From positions 682,001 through 746,000 of the forward strand of contig JACKEV010000010.1 in the NCBI GenBank assembly GCA_020632795.1: a DNA stretch of 64,000 bases, read 5' to 3'. Position numbers and translations under genes: made by a program. The stretch is from Alphaproteobacteria bacterium (GTDB lineage: Bacteria > Myxococcota_A > UBA796 > CAJQPC01). Below are positions 16,766 to 26,101 of the stretch, piece after piece; positions within the stretch are counted from its first letter, which is position 1, and each line of letters starts with the position of its first letter. A model generated the notes under the pieces. The model was given only the letters and a program-made list of their open reading frames with translations, had not been told where the DNA came from and did no database searches.

Positions 16766-17929
16766 ATGTTCAGGAAGATTCCTGCCTTGGTGATGCTCAT
16801 GGTGTTGGGGGTGTCCTGCTCCCCGCGCCCGTCGGTCGGCGAGACCTTTGAGCTCCCCAGGACGACGACCCTCAGCACCAGCGTCGACGGTGATCAGCCC
16901 TACCTGGCCTCGTCCCGCGCGACACAGTGCATCCAGCAGGACTGCGGGCGCGGCGCTCCGTCTGAATGTCTCCAGAAGCGCCTCGGCTCGCTGATGGTCG
17001 CCAACCAGGTATTGAGCTTTGAGGGGACCCCCTCAGCGACTTCGGACACCCCTGCGAAGGGTTCGGATGACGGAGGCGAGGTCAAGGGCCCGGACGACGA
17101 CCCGGCTCGCGCCCATGCGCGGTTTGCGTCGACCATCTGCGCGGAGGTCGCAGGGACGGCCTCATCCATGACCTCATCCACGACCTCTGGCTGGGGGGAG
17201 CCTCGCCAGCGCATGGGCACCTGCCCGGATGGCTTCTCCTCGGTGTTCTATGAGGCGGTCGGGACCTCGTTGACCTCGCGGATGGGCGAGATCGCCACCG
17301 CTCACATCGACGACTCCAGCTTCCGGACCTGCTGGCTGAAGCTGACGCCGCTTCGCGACGGCGCGCTCGGGGTCGGCGACCTGTGGCTGGCGGTCATCTG
17401 GGCCATGCACACCTACGGGACCGCCGCCTACCTCCACTTCGCAGGGGACAGCGACGGCGACGGGTTCGACGACCAGTTCGCCGACCTGGCCGTCTATGGC
17501 GTGGACTATCAGGTGGTCTGCGACACCTCCTGGAGCCAGGACACCTGCGAGCGGTACGCTGACGGACTCCTGGATCGGTCCAAGGACATCCCGCCGAACC
17601 CGGAGCACATCCGGTTCAACATCACCGGGCTGCGCTACTCGCAGGGGGACGGCGTCCACGCCGCGCCGGGGGAGGAGCTGGTGCTCTCCACGACCGGCTC
17701 GGCCACCACCACCGGACGCTGGACGGAGCTGTCCCCCGTGTGGGGGATCATCGACCCGGTGGACGGCATCGGCCTGGGCGGTCTGTCCACCGCAGCGAAT
17801 CAGCTCGCCGGGCCACGAGATGGCTCCGGAACCTGGACCAGCGCCCCGACCCTTCGGCTCTCCTGGGTCCCCCTCCCTGAGGAAGAAGAGAACGAGGACG
17901 AGATTGACGTCGTGCCTCCCGAGGGATGA
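16766..17929 (+). CDS. Predicted lipoprotein of unknown function
   Basis: 387 aa. The signal ends V-L-G-V-S-C, lipobox Cys18. A Ser/Thr/Asp-rich, probably disordered stretch (about residues 85-150) separates a short Cys-containing N-terminal part from the main domain. That domain includes a calcium-type loop G-D-S-D-G-D-G-F-D-D and several Cys. The C-terminus is acidic (E-E-E-E-N-E-D-E). A clear GGAGG ribosome site precedes it. Codon use is somewhat less G+C-biased than in neighbours. It follows the patatin on the same strand after 92 bp and faces the convergent kinase gene 24 bp away. No family recognised. Confidence 0.72.
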   Translation: MFRKIPALVMLMVLGVSCSPRPSVGETFELPRTTTLSTSVDGDQPYLASSRATQCIQQDCGRGAPSECLQKRLGSLMVANQVLSFEGTPSATSDTPAKGSDDGGEVKGPDDDPARAHARFASTICAEVAGTASSMTSSTTSGWGEPRQRMGTCPDGFSSVFYEAVGTSLTSRMGEIATAHIDDSSFRTCWLKLTPLRDGALGVGDLWLAVIWAMHTYGTAAYLHFAGDSDGDGFDDQFADLAVYGVDYQVVCDTSWSQDTCERYADGLLDRSKDIPPNPEHIRFNITGLRYSQGDGVHAAPGEELVLSTTGSATTTGRWTELSPVWGIIDPVDGIGLGGLSTAANQLAGPRDGSGTWTSAPTLRLSWVPLPEEEENEDEIDVVPPEG

Positions 17930-17953
17930 AGAGACCGCGGTGTGACCCCTCGC

Positions 17954-20440
17954 CTACGCTGGCCCGTCGCACGCCAGCCGGAACCCGATCACCGACGCCC
18001 GGAACCCCCGGGGCGCCGACAGGCGGTTGCCCGCCCGGCCGTAGTTCTGGCCCCCGCTCCAGATGCCGCCACGGGTGAGCTGCCAGGTCTCCTCGTCGCC
18101 CGGAGGGGCCTCGGCCGGCCGCAGGAACAGGCCCGCCTCGGAGACCGGCGGGCCGACGTGGTAGGAGCGCTCGTCCAGGCACCAGTCGCGCACGTTGCCG
18201 GCGAGGCCCCGCACGCCGTAGACGCTCTCGTCCGCCGGGAAGTCCTGGACCCGCGCGAGCATCGGGGTGGGGCGGGCCGCCCGGTTGCAGAACCAGGTGG
18301 GCTCGTCGTGGTCGCCCCAGGGGTAGGCGCGGCCGTCGACGCCGCGCGCGGCCTTCTCCCACTCGAACTCCCAGGGCAGGCGCCAGGGCACGCCGGTGCG
18401 CGCGGCCTCCCAGGCGGCGAAGGCGCGGGCGTCGTGCCAGCAGACGCTGGTCACCGGCCAGTCCGGGTCCCAGCGGTCGCCCTGGGGGTCGGCCTCCGGC
18501 AAGGCGTAGCGGCCGTCCGGGCCCGGATGCCACAGCGGCACCGGGGCAGCCTCGCGCTCGGTGGGGGCCTGGGCGGGCAGGTGGGCGGCCGCGCGCGCGG
18601 GCTGCCCCCGGGCCACGAGGTCGTTGATGAAGCACAGATACTCGGCGTTGGTCACCGGAAACCGCCGCATCCTGAAGGCGTCGACCCAGATCCGCCGCCG
18701 GGGCAGGCCGAAGCGGTCGGTGGGCGCGCCCAGCCACGCCCAGCCCCCCGGCACGACGCAGTCCCCCTCGGCCACCGCGCCCTCCAAGGGCAGGACCACC
18801 GGGGTGAGTGTGGCGTCGCCCGGCCGGATGGGGGCCCACACCCCGCCCCGCTCCAACTGGACCGGGTAGCGCACCGGGTGGCGGCCCGGCGCGCTCAGCT
18901 CCAGCACCCAGGACCCGGCGGGCAGCTCCACCTCCAGCGGGGTCTGCCCCAGGGCGCGCGCCTCCCCCGCCACCAGGCGGCGGTCGAGCGGCTCCAGCCG
19001 CCGGGCGCGCACCCCAACGCCGGAGGGGACCGCGTCCAGACGGAGCCCCCCGGTGTCGCGGCGCCACGCGCTGTACCGCCCCCGGTCATGCTCCTTGACC
19101 TCCTCCTCCCAGCGGCGCATCTCGCGGGGGTCGCCGCGGGACTGCGCCTCGGAGAACCTGGTGTGCGCGACGTCGGCCAGCACCTGATGGGCCTCGTCCA
19201 CGTCTCCGCGGAGGAGGGCGGCGCGGGCGAGCTGGCCGGCGCGGGTCTCGGCGTCGTCGGCCTCGACCTCCAGCTCGGCGGCCTCATCCTCCAGGCGCCA
19301 CACCGGGCGCTTCTGGTCCAGCGGCGCCCAGGTGGGCACCGTCGCGCTCTGCTCCCGGGCGCTGGCGCGGCGCGACCGGGCCTGGGCCCGCAGGCGCTCC
19401 GCCCGGTCCTTCGCGGCCTGCGCCTCGTCGGCCAGCGCGCGGGCCTGGGCGCTGCGCTCCAGCTCCGCCAGCCAGCTCGCCAGGGCGTCCGCGACGCTGC
19501 GGGCGTCTGAGGTTCGCTGCACCGGATCCCGCGCCATCGCCCCCAGGCAGATCGCCTCCAGCGCGGCAGGCACAGCGCAGCGGGCCCGGGTGGACGGCGC
19601 GGGCGGCGGCCCCGACCGCAGCGCCGCGAGGGTCCCGGCCACCGTCGCGGCGTCATAGGGGGCCTGCCCGCACAGGATCGTGTACAGGACGGCCCCCAGC
19701 CCGTAGACGTCCACGCCGGGGCTGGGCCGGAAGGCGACGTCGAGCTGCTCGGGGGCCATGTAGGCGGGTGTCCCGACCACCCGGCCGGCGCGGGTGAGGC
19801 GGGCGCCCCCGTCGGAGCCCCCGGCGCCGGCCTCGTCCTGCGCCGCGTTCGCCAGCCGGGCGAGCCCCCAGTCCACCACCCGCGCCTGGCCGTCGGCCCC
19901 GACCATCAGGTTGCTCGGCTTGAGGTCCCGGTGGAGGACGCCCCGGCCGTGGGCGAAGGCGACCGCGTCGCACGCCTGGTGGAAGAGCCGGAGCAGGCGC
20001 GGGAGCCCGGCCCCGACGTCCCCAGAGGCGTGGAGCCGCGCGATCTCCTCCGCGAAGGTCGGCCCCTGGATCCGCTGCATGACGAAGAACGGCCGCCCGT
20101 CCGGGAGGAAGCCGAAGTCGTGGACCGGCACGATGGCCGGGTGCTCCAGCCGGGCGGTCAGCTCGGCCTCGGCGCGGAACCGGGCCATCGCCACCGGGTG
20201 CGGGCTGGTCTTGAGGGTCTTGCGGACCAGGGTGCGGCCCAGCCGGCGATCCCAGACCAGGCGCAGCTCCCCCATCCCGCCCGCGCCCAGCGGCCCGCGG
20301 TCCTCGTACCGCTCGTCCGAGGCCGCCGCGCTCAGCGCGAGGGGGCTCTGCAGGAGCCGGGCCGCCTCGCTCAGCTGCGCGGCGGACGGGGTGTCCCCCA
20401 GCACGCTCTCCAGCGTGCGCAGCAGCATCTCCCGGTTCAT
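17954..20440 (-). CDS. Ser/Thr protein kinase fused to a C-terminal SUMF1-like domain
   Basis: 828 aa. ATG 20440 is chosen over one at 20527 because GGAGG (20452-20448) sits 7 nt upstream. The PknB-type kinase has the glycine loop G-A-G-G-M-G, catalytic Lys74, H-R-D-L-K-P-S-N (170-177), D-W-G in place of DFG at 190-192, and G-T-P-A-Y-M-A-P-E. A coiled-coil linker rich in Ala, Arg and Glu follows. The last 240 residues or so form a formylglycine-generating-enzyme-like (SUMF1) fold: V-P-G-G-W-A-W-L-G, W-R-L-P-W-E-F-E-W-E, G-N-V-R-D-W and R-G-G-I-W. The active-site Cys pair of true FGEs is absent from the R-G-G segment, so this domain is probably a sensor or binding module. Soluble; no membrane helix seen. 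Confidence 0.9.
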   Translation of the reverse strand: MNREMLLRTLESVLGDTPSAAQLSEAARLLQSPLALSAAASDERYEDRGPLGAGGMGELRLVWDRRLGRTLVRKTLKTSPHPVAMARFRAEAELTARLEHPAIVPVHDFGFLPDGRPFFVMQRIQGPTFAEEIARLHASGDVGAGLPRLLRLFHQACDAVAFAHGRGVLHRDLKPSNLMVGADGQARVVDWGLARLANAAQDEAGAGGSDGGARLTRAGRVVGTPAYMAPEQLDVAFRPSPGVDVYGLGAVLYTILCGQAPYDAATVAGTLAALRSGPPPAPSTRARCAVPAALEAICLGAMARDPVQRTSDARSVADALASWLAELERSAQARALADEAQAAKDRAERLRAQARSRRASAREQSATVPTWAPLDQKRPVWRLEDEAAELEVEADDAETRAGQLARAALLRGDVDEAHQVLADVAHTRFSEAQSRGDPREMRRWEEEVKEHDRGRYSAWRRDTGGLRLDAVPSGVGVRARRLEPLDRRLVAGEARALGQTPLEVELPAGSWVLELSAPGRHPVRYPVQLERGGVWAPIRPGDATLTPVVLPLEGAVAEGDCVVPGGWAWLGAPTDRFGLPRRRIWVDAFRMRRFPVTNAEYLCFINDLVARGQPARAAAHLPAQAPTEREAAPVPLWHPGPDGRYALPEADPQGDRWDPDWPVTSVCWHDARAFAAWEAARTGVPWRLPWEFEWEKAARGVDGRAYPWGDHDEPTWFCNRAARPTPMLARVQDFPADESVYGVRGLAGNVRDWCLDERSYHVGPPVSEAGLFLRPAEAPPGDEETWQLTRGGIWSGGQNYGRAGNRLSAPRGFRASVIGFRLACDGPA

Positions 20441-20495
20441 GCGGTCGCCTCCAGGTCCGACTATAGGGCCCGCCCAGGATAGCCCCGAGGTCGCG
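20441..20495. promoter_or_regulatory. Short divergent promoter region, kinase and TIGR02147 regulator
   Basis: Only 55 bp separate the two divergent starts. On the minus strand TATAGT (20465-20460) is a good -10 match about 20 nt before the kinase ATG. On the plus strand GAGG lies 5 nt before ATG 20496. Such a short shared region suggests joint control, perhaps by the regulator itself. Confidence 0.4.
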
Positions 20496-21344
20496 ATGGC
20501 GGACGCGCCGGACATCTTCCCGTACATCAGCTACCGCGCCTGGCTGGGGGCCTGGATCCGGCACCGCTCCAGCCGCACCGGCAAGCAGGTCGCCGAGGAG
20601 ATCGGCGTCACCCGGAGCATGATCTCCAACGTCCTCAGCCTCCGACGCCACCTCGGCCCGGAGCCCTTCGATCTCCTGGTCGCGCTGGTGGGCCTGGAGC
20701 CACTGGAGGAGGAGTACCTGCGCGCGCTCCATCCCTTCGAACGCGCTCGCCGCGGGAGCCCCGCGAAGGAGGCCGCCCGCCGCAGGCTCGAGGCGCTGCG
20801 CAGCCTGAGCCGGCCCAAGCGCCTGGCGCCGCAGCACCTCCAGCTCCTCGCAGAGGGCCACCACGCCGCGATCTTCGAGCTGGTCCGCTGCCCGGACTTC
20901 AAGCCCGACCCGGGCTGGCTGGTCCAACGCCTGCGGTACCGACTCACTGCGTCGGAGGCCCAGCAGGCGCTGGACCGCCTGGTGGATCGGGGGCTGCTGC
21001 GGCAGCGGCTGGACGGGCGCTACGAGCCGATCGAGCCGGTCGTGGTGGACGCGCCCGCGCCGACGCCCGAGCAGCAGCAGCTCCGCCGCGCCAGGCTCCT
21101 CACGCTCTACGAGGCGCACGCGGAGATCGCGCAGGCGGCCTGGGGGGTGGACGCGGCCCTGCGGGAGCTGAGCAGCGTGACGGTGGCGGTTCCGACCGCC
21201 CGGCTCCCCTGGTTGAAGGCGCGCATCCAGCAGCTCCACGAGGAGGTCCTGGCCTGGAGCGAGGCCGCGGAGGACGAGCCGGACGAGGTCTACCTCCTCA
21301 ACGTCCAGCTCGTCCCCCTCACCCGGCCGGTGGGGCGTCGCTGA
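20496..21344 (+). CDS. TIGR02147-family (DUF4423) regulatory protein
   Basis: 282 aa from ATG 20496, with GAGG at 20487-20490. The N-terminus F-P-Y-I-S-Y-R-A-W-L, followed by a helix-turn-helix-like segment (V-A-E-E-I-G-V-T-R-S-M-I-S-N-V-L) and L-E-E-E-Y-L, is the pattern of the TIGR02147 family. That family is expanded in Fibrobacter, Bdellovibrio and Myxococcota. A second winged-helix-like part (A-L-D-R-L-V-D-R-G-L-L) and a C-terminal helical region follow. Probably a transcription factor. Divergence from the kinase gene suggests it regulates, or is phosphorylated by, that kinase (inference). Confidence 0.75.
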   Translation: MADAPDIFPYISYRAWLGAWIRHRSSRTGKQVAEEIGVTRSMISNVLSLRRHLGPEPFDLLVALVGLEPLEEEYLRALHPFERARRGSPAKEAARRRLEALRSLSRPKRLAPQHLQLLAEGHHAAIFELVRCPDFKPDPGWLVQRLRYRLTASEAQQALDRLVDRGLLRQRLDGRYEPIEPVVVDAPAPTPEQQQLRRARLLTLYEAHAEIAQAAWGVDAALRELSSVTVAVPTARLPWLKARIQQLHEEVLAWSEAAEDEPDEVYLLNVQLVPLTRPVGRR

Positions 21345-21351
21345 GGTCCGC

Positions 21352-21780
21352 TCAAGGCCCCCACGCCACCGTCAGGGAGAGGGCCCCGACCTCCACCACC
21401 TCCGGCCCCGGACCCGGGCGCGGGAGGGTCCAGGCGCCAGCCCCCACGGGGATCAGCTCCAGGGTGTCGTCCGGCCGGGCTGCCAGCAGGACGCCCGGGT
21501 CCAACTGGAGCGCAAGGCCGCGCAGCGCGTCGGGCGGCAGCTTGACCGTGACGCCCTCCACGAGCTGCGCGACCGGGAACGTCGCCGCCTCTCGCCAGGC
21601 GTGCCCGTCGTCGACCAGCAGGGTGACCTCATCCCCGGCCAGGGCCAGGACCGGGCCGCCCTGGAGGGCGGTCACGCGCAGGGAGACATCGGGGGGGTTG
21701 CCGGTGTACCAGCCTGCCGAAGCCACGCCGCTGGCGGCGCACCACAGCAGGACCATCATCGTGCGGATCGGGAGATCCAT
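21352..21780 (-). CDS. Small exported protein of unknown function
   Basis: 142 aa from ATG 21780, with GGAG 6 nt upstream. A longer in-frame opening exists but would bury the signal peptide. Residues 1-27 are a Sec signal (V-L-L-W-C-A-A-S-G-V-A-S-A) cut before G-W-Y-T-G. The mature part is about 115 residues, beta-rich, with no cysteines and no recognised motif. It converges on the TIGR02147 gene with a 7-bp gap and is divergent from the sigma-54 activator gene. Confidence 0.65.
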   Translation of the reverse strand: MDLPIRTMMVLLWCAASGVASAGWYTGNPPDVSLRVTALQGGPVLALAGDEVTLLVDDGHAWREAATFPVAQLVEGVTVKLPPDALRGLALQLDPGVLLAARPDDTLELIPVGAGAWTLPRPGPGPEVVEVGALSLTVAWGP

Positions 21781-21989
21781 CTTCGACTCCGTGTGTGGGG
21801 GGTGGGCTGGCGGTGCGCAGGCGCCAGCCCGGTTCGCTCGTCGACGCGGTGGGGAAATGCAACGGGCGTGCCATCGCCGAGCGCCGCCGATCCCCCCGCC
21901 AGGCGGCCTCAGGGGGCCGCTGCGGGCATCCCTGTGCAGAGTGTGCGAGGCTTGGATCCCCTCACAGACTTCACACCTCACGGGCGCGC

Positions 21990-24782
21990 ATGCTGTCCCC
22001 CGATGAACGCCCCGCGCTCTCTGCGCTCCCACCCCCCCGCGAGCCTGCCCTGGAGGGAGAGCCCGCGTTCGCCGAAGCCCTGCTGGCCTGGCAGCGGTCG
22101 GACGGCCGCATCCCCTTCCCCCACCTGGAGGGTGTGGGGGTCGAGGTCACCGCGCGGTGGCTGTTCCGATGGTGGGCCCGCCAGCCGGCCGTCGAGCCCG
22201 TCGGGGCGCAGCTCGTGGTCGCGGCCCCCGAACACCTGACGGACCTCAAGCCGCTCCCGGGGCTGCTGGACGCCCTCGGCGAGGGCTGGCTGGCCGTCGG
22301 CGCGGGCTGGTCCGAGCCGCTCCTCGAGGCTCTGCAGGCGGCGACGCGGGGGCGCCCCGTCCGGCTGCTGTTCGCCGCGCCCGAGGCGACCCGGCGGCAC
22401 GGCGAGGGGCTCCGGCAGGCGCTGCTGGCCTGGGACGAGGTCCACGTGGTCGCCCTCGATCCCGCGCTCCGACGGGTGCGTTCGGCGCTTCTCCAGCACG
22501 CGCGCTCCGGCAGCGTGGTGCTGGTGTCCGGCCCCTCGGGCAGCGGGAAGCGGAGCCTGGTCGAGTGGGCGCGCCTGCGCTGCGGCGCCCCGCCCGCGCT
22601 GCGCATCCACCACGGCTCCGTGGACGCGCCCCGCGGCGGCGACCCCTGGTGGATCTTCGAGGAGCTGTCCGCGCTGAGCGCCGCCCAGGTCGATCGGGTC
22701 CGCGAGCGCCTCCACCCCTCGGGGTCCCGCCCGGCCCTGGGCCCGGCCCGCCCGGCCCCCCCACGCCCGGACGAGGGGTTCACGCGGAGCCTCGGGGAGA
22801 GCGCCGCGCTCCGCCACACCCTGTCCCGGGCCGCGCGGCTGGCGCGGAACCCCACCCTGGGCGTCCTGCTCCTCGGAGAGCGCGGCGTGGGCAAGGAGAA
22901 CCTGGCCCGAGATCTCCACGACGCGAGCCCGAGGCGGCGCGGCCCCTTCGTCGCCCTCGACCTGGGCACCCTCGCGCCCTCGCTGCTGGAGGGGGAGCTG
23001 TTCGGCTGGGTGAAGGGGGCCTTCTCCGGCGCGTCCGGCCCGCACCGCGGCGTGTTCGAGCGGGCCGATGGGGGCACCCTCCTCCTCGACGAGATCGGGA
23101 GCCTCCCCGTGTCCGGCCAGCAGAAGCTGCTCCGGGTCCTGCAGGAGCGGCGGGTGAAGCCGCTGGGGGCGACCGCGGAGCGCGCCGTGGACGTCCGCGT
23201 GCTGGCGGCCACCAACCGCGACCTCGACGCGATGGTCCGACACGGCGACTTCATCCCGGACCTGCTCGATCGGCTGCGCGGGGCAGCCCTGATCCTCCCC
23301 CCCCTCCGGGAGCGGGCGGCGGACATCCTCCCGTTGGCCGGACACTTCGCGGAGGAGGCGCGGGCCCGGATGGGGCTCGACGCCGTCACGCTGACCGAGG
23401 AGGCCGCCGAGGCGCTCGTGGCCTGGCCCTGGCCCGGCAACGTGCGCGAGCTGCGGCAGGTCATCGAGGCCGCGGTGACCGAGTCGGACGACGGCGTCGT
23501 CACCGCCGGCCTGCTGAGCGTCGCCGCTCCGACCGACGCGCCGGTCCCCTGCTTCCTCACCTGCAGCCTGAGCCCGGAGCAGCGCGACGCCGCCTGGCCG
23601 ACGGACCCCGCCCTGACCCAGGCGCTCTCCGAGCTGACCGTCAGCGTCCCCCCGCTCCGCCACCGGGGGCGGCGCGCGGTCCAGGCCGCCGTCCTCCACG
23701 CCTGCGGCGCGCGGCCGATCCATCCCGGCGCGCTGCGGGTCCTCTGCGCGGCGCGCTGGGGGGGAAACCACCGCCAGCTCACCCGGGCGCTGGCCGCGCT
23801 CCGGGGCGGGACGGGCTGGATACGGCCGGAGGCGCTGCGCGCGCTGCCGGGCCTCTCCCTGGAACCCTCCGGCGCGCCCATCCGCCTGATGCTGTACCCG
23901 ACGCCGCAGCCCGACGGCAGCATTCGAGGGCTCAGCTCCACCCACGACGCGCACGCGGTGCTGGTGGGGCGCGGGCTGTTCGACGACCCGACGCTGGAGA
24001 CCCTTCAAGCGCTGGCCGACGATGATCCGCGCCTGCGGGTCCGGCTGGAGGCCATCCGCGCCCTCACCGAGGCGGGCGACCTGGCGATGGTGTCCCTCGA
24101 TCAGATCCTCGAGCTGAGCCGACCGCACTTCCTGATCCGCAGAGCGGAGGGAGAGCTGGAGGTGTGCCGGCTGCCGCAGACCGGACAGCGCCGCCTCCTG
24201 GTGCGCGGCCTCCACGAGGAGACGCCGCACGCGCTGGAGGCGGGCCACCGCGCCTGCGTCGGGGACGCTGCGGAGCTCCGCCTGGAGAGCCGGCGAGGCC
24301 GCACGCTGCTCCACCTGTACGCCTTCCTCGGAGAGGTCGCGCTCAGCCGGGCCATGCTGGCGGGCCACCGCCCGGCGGAGGCCGCCCCGCCGACGGTGGA
24401 GCACACCGGGGCCGTGGACGTGGCCCCCACGCCGTCGCTCTCCCGGCGCTATCGGGCTCTGACGCCGTCGGAGCGCGACTTCCTGAACGACCTCGTCCGC
24501 GGCCACCTGGACGCCGGCACGCTGGCCTTCGGCACCGCGCTGCGCCTGGCGCTGGCCCAGGCCGCCCCCGACCTCCCCTCCCCCTGGCTTCAGCACTACC
24601 TCAGCGAGCGTCCCACCCAGAACTGCGGACGGCTGTACGCCTACGACCGGCTGCTGCGGGAGGAGCTCCTCCACGACACGCCCGACCCGGGGGCCCTGCT
24701 GGAGCGCCTGCGCGCGCTCCCCCTCGCGCTGCGGGAGCCGATCGCCGAGGCCATCGCGCAGCGGCGCCAGGCGCCGACGTAG
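21990..24782 (+). CDS. Sigma-54-dependent activator with extra ATP-site-like motif and possible FHA region
   Basis: 930 aa from ATG 21990. The first 270 residues or so have a loop G-P-S-G-S-G-K-R, a Walker-A-like sequence with Arg in place of Ser/Thr. The AAA+ sigma-54 domain follows: G-E-R-G-V-G-K-E near 296, G-A-F-S-G-A near 343 (the sigma-54 contact loop, Thr changed to Ser), G-G-T-L-L-L-D-E-I, and W-P-W-P-G-N-V-R-E-L. A later segment has V-G-R-G near 655 and L-S-R-P-H-F-L-I near 708. This looks like a stretched FHA domain with an insertion and is unsure. No Fis-type HTH was recognised at the C-terminus. It would be a transcription activator for sigma-54 promoters. Confidence 0.82.
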   Translation: MLSPDERPALSALPPPREPALEGEPAFAEALLAWQRSDGRIPFPHLEGVGVEVTARWLFRWWARQPAVEPVGAQLVVAAPEHLTDLKPLPGLLDALGEGWLAVGAGWSEPLLEALQAATRGRPVRLLFAAPEATRRHGEGLRQALLAWDEVHVVALDPALRRVRSALLQHARSGSVVLVSGPSGSGKRSLVEWARLRCGAPPALRIHHGSVDAPRGGDPWWIFEELSALSAAQVDRVRERLHPSGSRPALGPARPAPPRPDEGFTRSLGESAALRHTLSRAARLARNPTLGVLLLGERGVGKENLARDLHDASPRRRGPFVALDLGTLAPSLLEGELFGWVKGAFSGASGPHRGVFERADGGTLLLDEIGSLPVSGQQKLLRVLQERRVKPLGATAERAVDVRVLAATNRDLDAMVRHGDFIPDLLDRLRGAALILPPLRERAADILPLAGHFAEEARARMGLDAVTLTEEAAEALVAWPWPGNVRELRQVIEAAVTESDDGVVTAGLLSVAAPTDAPVPCFLTCSLSPEQRDAAWPTDPALTQALSELTVSVPPLRHRGRRAVQAAVLHACGARPIHPGALRVLCAARWGGNHRQLTRALAALRGGTGWIRPEALRALPGLSLEPSGAPIRLMLYPTPQPDGSIRGLSSTHDAHAVLVGRGLFDDPTLETLQALADDDPRLRVRLEAIRALTEAGDLAMVSLDQILELSRPHFLIRRAEGELEVCRLPQTGQRRLLVRGLHEETPHALEAGHRACVGDAAELRLESRRGRTLLHLYAFLGEVALSRAMLAGHRPAEAAPPTVEHTGAVDVAPTPSLSRRYRALTPSERDFLNDLVRGHLDAGTLAFGTALRLALAQAAPDLPSPWLQHYLSERPTQNCGRLYAYDRLLREELLHDTPDPGALLERLRALPLALREPIAEAIAQRRQAPT

Positions 24783-24785
24783 CCC

Positions 24786-26018
24786 TCAGATGACCATCGC
24801 CTCGCCGCCCCCCAGCGCCCGACCGATCCGGAACGGCGCCAGGCTGGCCTGCTCGCCCAGCACCTCGACGTGGTCCAGGGAGCGCCCGGCCTCGGCCAGC
24901 GCCGCCGCCACCCGCGCGGTGAACGGCCCGAACATCGCGCCGTGGCCCGAGAAGCCCACCAGGCGGAGGAGGTTGGGCACCTGGGGGTCGAAGTCCAGGA
25001 AGGGGTTGTGGTCGGGGGTGGTGCCGTAGAAGCCGGCGGTGGTGGCGGAGATGCCGGCGAACTCGGCCAGGGGGGGCAGCACCTCGGCCAGGGCCATCCA
25101 GGCCTCGAAGGGCCGGGCCTCGGTGCCGGAGCGGTGGAAGAACTCAGGCTCCACGGTGTCCTGGTCGTCGTAGGTGAAGGACGCGGAGACGTCGCCGGCC
25201 TCATGCTTCCAGCCGGCCAGCAGCGAGCCGGCGTTCTCGGGTCGGCAGTAGGCCCCGGAGGGGCTGATGGTCAGGGGCATGGCCAGCAGCGCCTCGGCGC
25301 TCATGGCGTCCCCCCGCTCGATGAACCAGAGGTAGCGCTTGAGCGCGGCGACGGGCAGCGCGGTCCCGCCCAGCACCGCCCCCACCCGGCGGGTCCAGGC
25401 GTTGGTGCAGTCCACGAACAGGTCGCCCTCGACGCGGCCCTTGGGGGTGTCGACCGCGACCAGCCGGCCCCCGGCGTGGGCGGACCCGGTGACCGGGGCG
25501 CCCTGGAGGACGCGCCCACCGCCCGCCCGGACCGCCGCCGCCGCGTCGTTGTAGACGATCTCCGGGGCCAGGAAGCCGTCGGTGGGGCACCAGGTGCCGC
25601 CGACGATGGCCTCGGGGTCCACGAAGGGGAAGCGCTCGACCAGGGGGCCGGGGGCGAGGGCCTCGACCTCGGTGAGGCCCCAGCGGCGCTGGTCCTGCAC
25701 CCGGGCCTGGGCGCGGGCCCAGCCGTCCTCGGAGTCGAACAGGAAGAGGTAGCCGTTCTGGCGGATGGGCGAGACCTCGCCGCCGACCGTGTCCGCCCAG
25801 CTTCGGTAGACGTCCACCGCGTAGCGCATGCCCAGCACCGTCTCCCGGGTGGAGAACTGCTGCCGGATGCCCGCGGCCGTGCGCGACGAGGAGCCCGCCC
25901 CCAGGTGCTGCGCCTCCAGCAGGGTCACGCCCCAGCCCGCCTGCTGCAGCGCATGCGCGGTCAGGGTGCCGGTGATGCCGCCGCCCACCAGGACGGCCTC
26001 GCGCGAGGGCTTGGTCAT
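24786..26018 (-). CDS. FAD-dependent oxidoreductase, DAO family
   Basis: 410 aa with GGAGG 5 nt before the ATG. The N-terminal dinucleotide-binding fold reads V-L-V-G-G-G-I-T-G-T-L-T-A-H followed by an acidic L-L-E-A. S-S-S-R-T-A-A-G-I then matches the FAD contact of glycine/sarcosine/D-amino-acid oxidase relatives. The C-terminal V-G-F-S-G-H-G motif is also typical. Length fits a monomeric sarcosine-oxidase-type enzyme. It would oxidise a secondary or alpha amine; the substrate is unknown. No signal. It is convergent with the sigma-54 activator gene (3-bp gap) and divergent from the START-like gene. Confidence 0.85.
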   Translation of the reverse strand: MTKPSREAVLVGGGITGTLTAHALQQAGWGVTLLEAQHLGAGSSSRTAAGIRQQFSTRETVLGMRYAVDVYRSWADTVGGEVSPIRQNGYLFLFDSEDGWARAQARVQDQRRWGLTEVEALAPGPLVERFPFVDPEAIVGGTWCPTDGFLAPEIVYNDAAAAVRAGGGRVLQGAPVTGSAHAGGRLVAVDTPKGRVEGDLFVDCTNAWTRRVGAVLGGTALPVAALKRYLWFIERGDAMSAEALLAMPLTISPSGAYCRPENAGSLLAGWKHEAGDVSASFTYDDQDTVEPEFFHRSGTEARPFEAWMALAEVLPPLAEFAGISATTAGFYGTTPDHNPFLDFDPQVPNLLRLVGFSGHGAMFGPFTARVAAALAEAGRSLDHVEVLGEQASLAPFRIGRALGGGEAMVI

Positions 26019-26101
26019 GCACGCCTCCGGGGGTGGACTCTAACCCGGCGCTCCGGCTGGAGGCCGGGATATGATGCCCGCCCGGCCACCTGGAGGTCTC
26101 C

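Noticed and set aside
18000..18700. Active formylglycine-generating enzyme
   Set aside because: The SUMF1-like domain lacks the catalytic Cys residues and is fused to a kinase. A sensor role is more likely.
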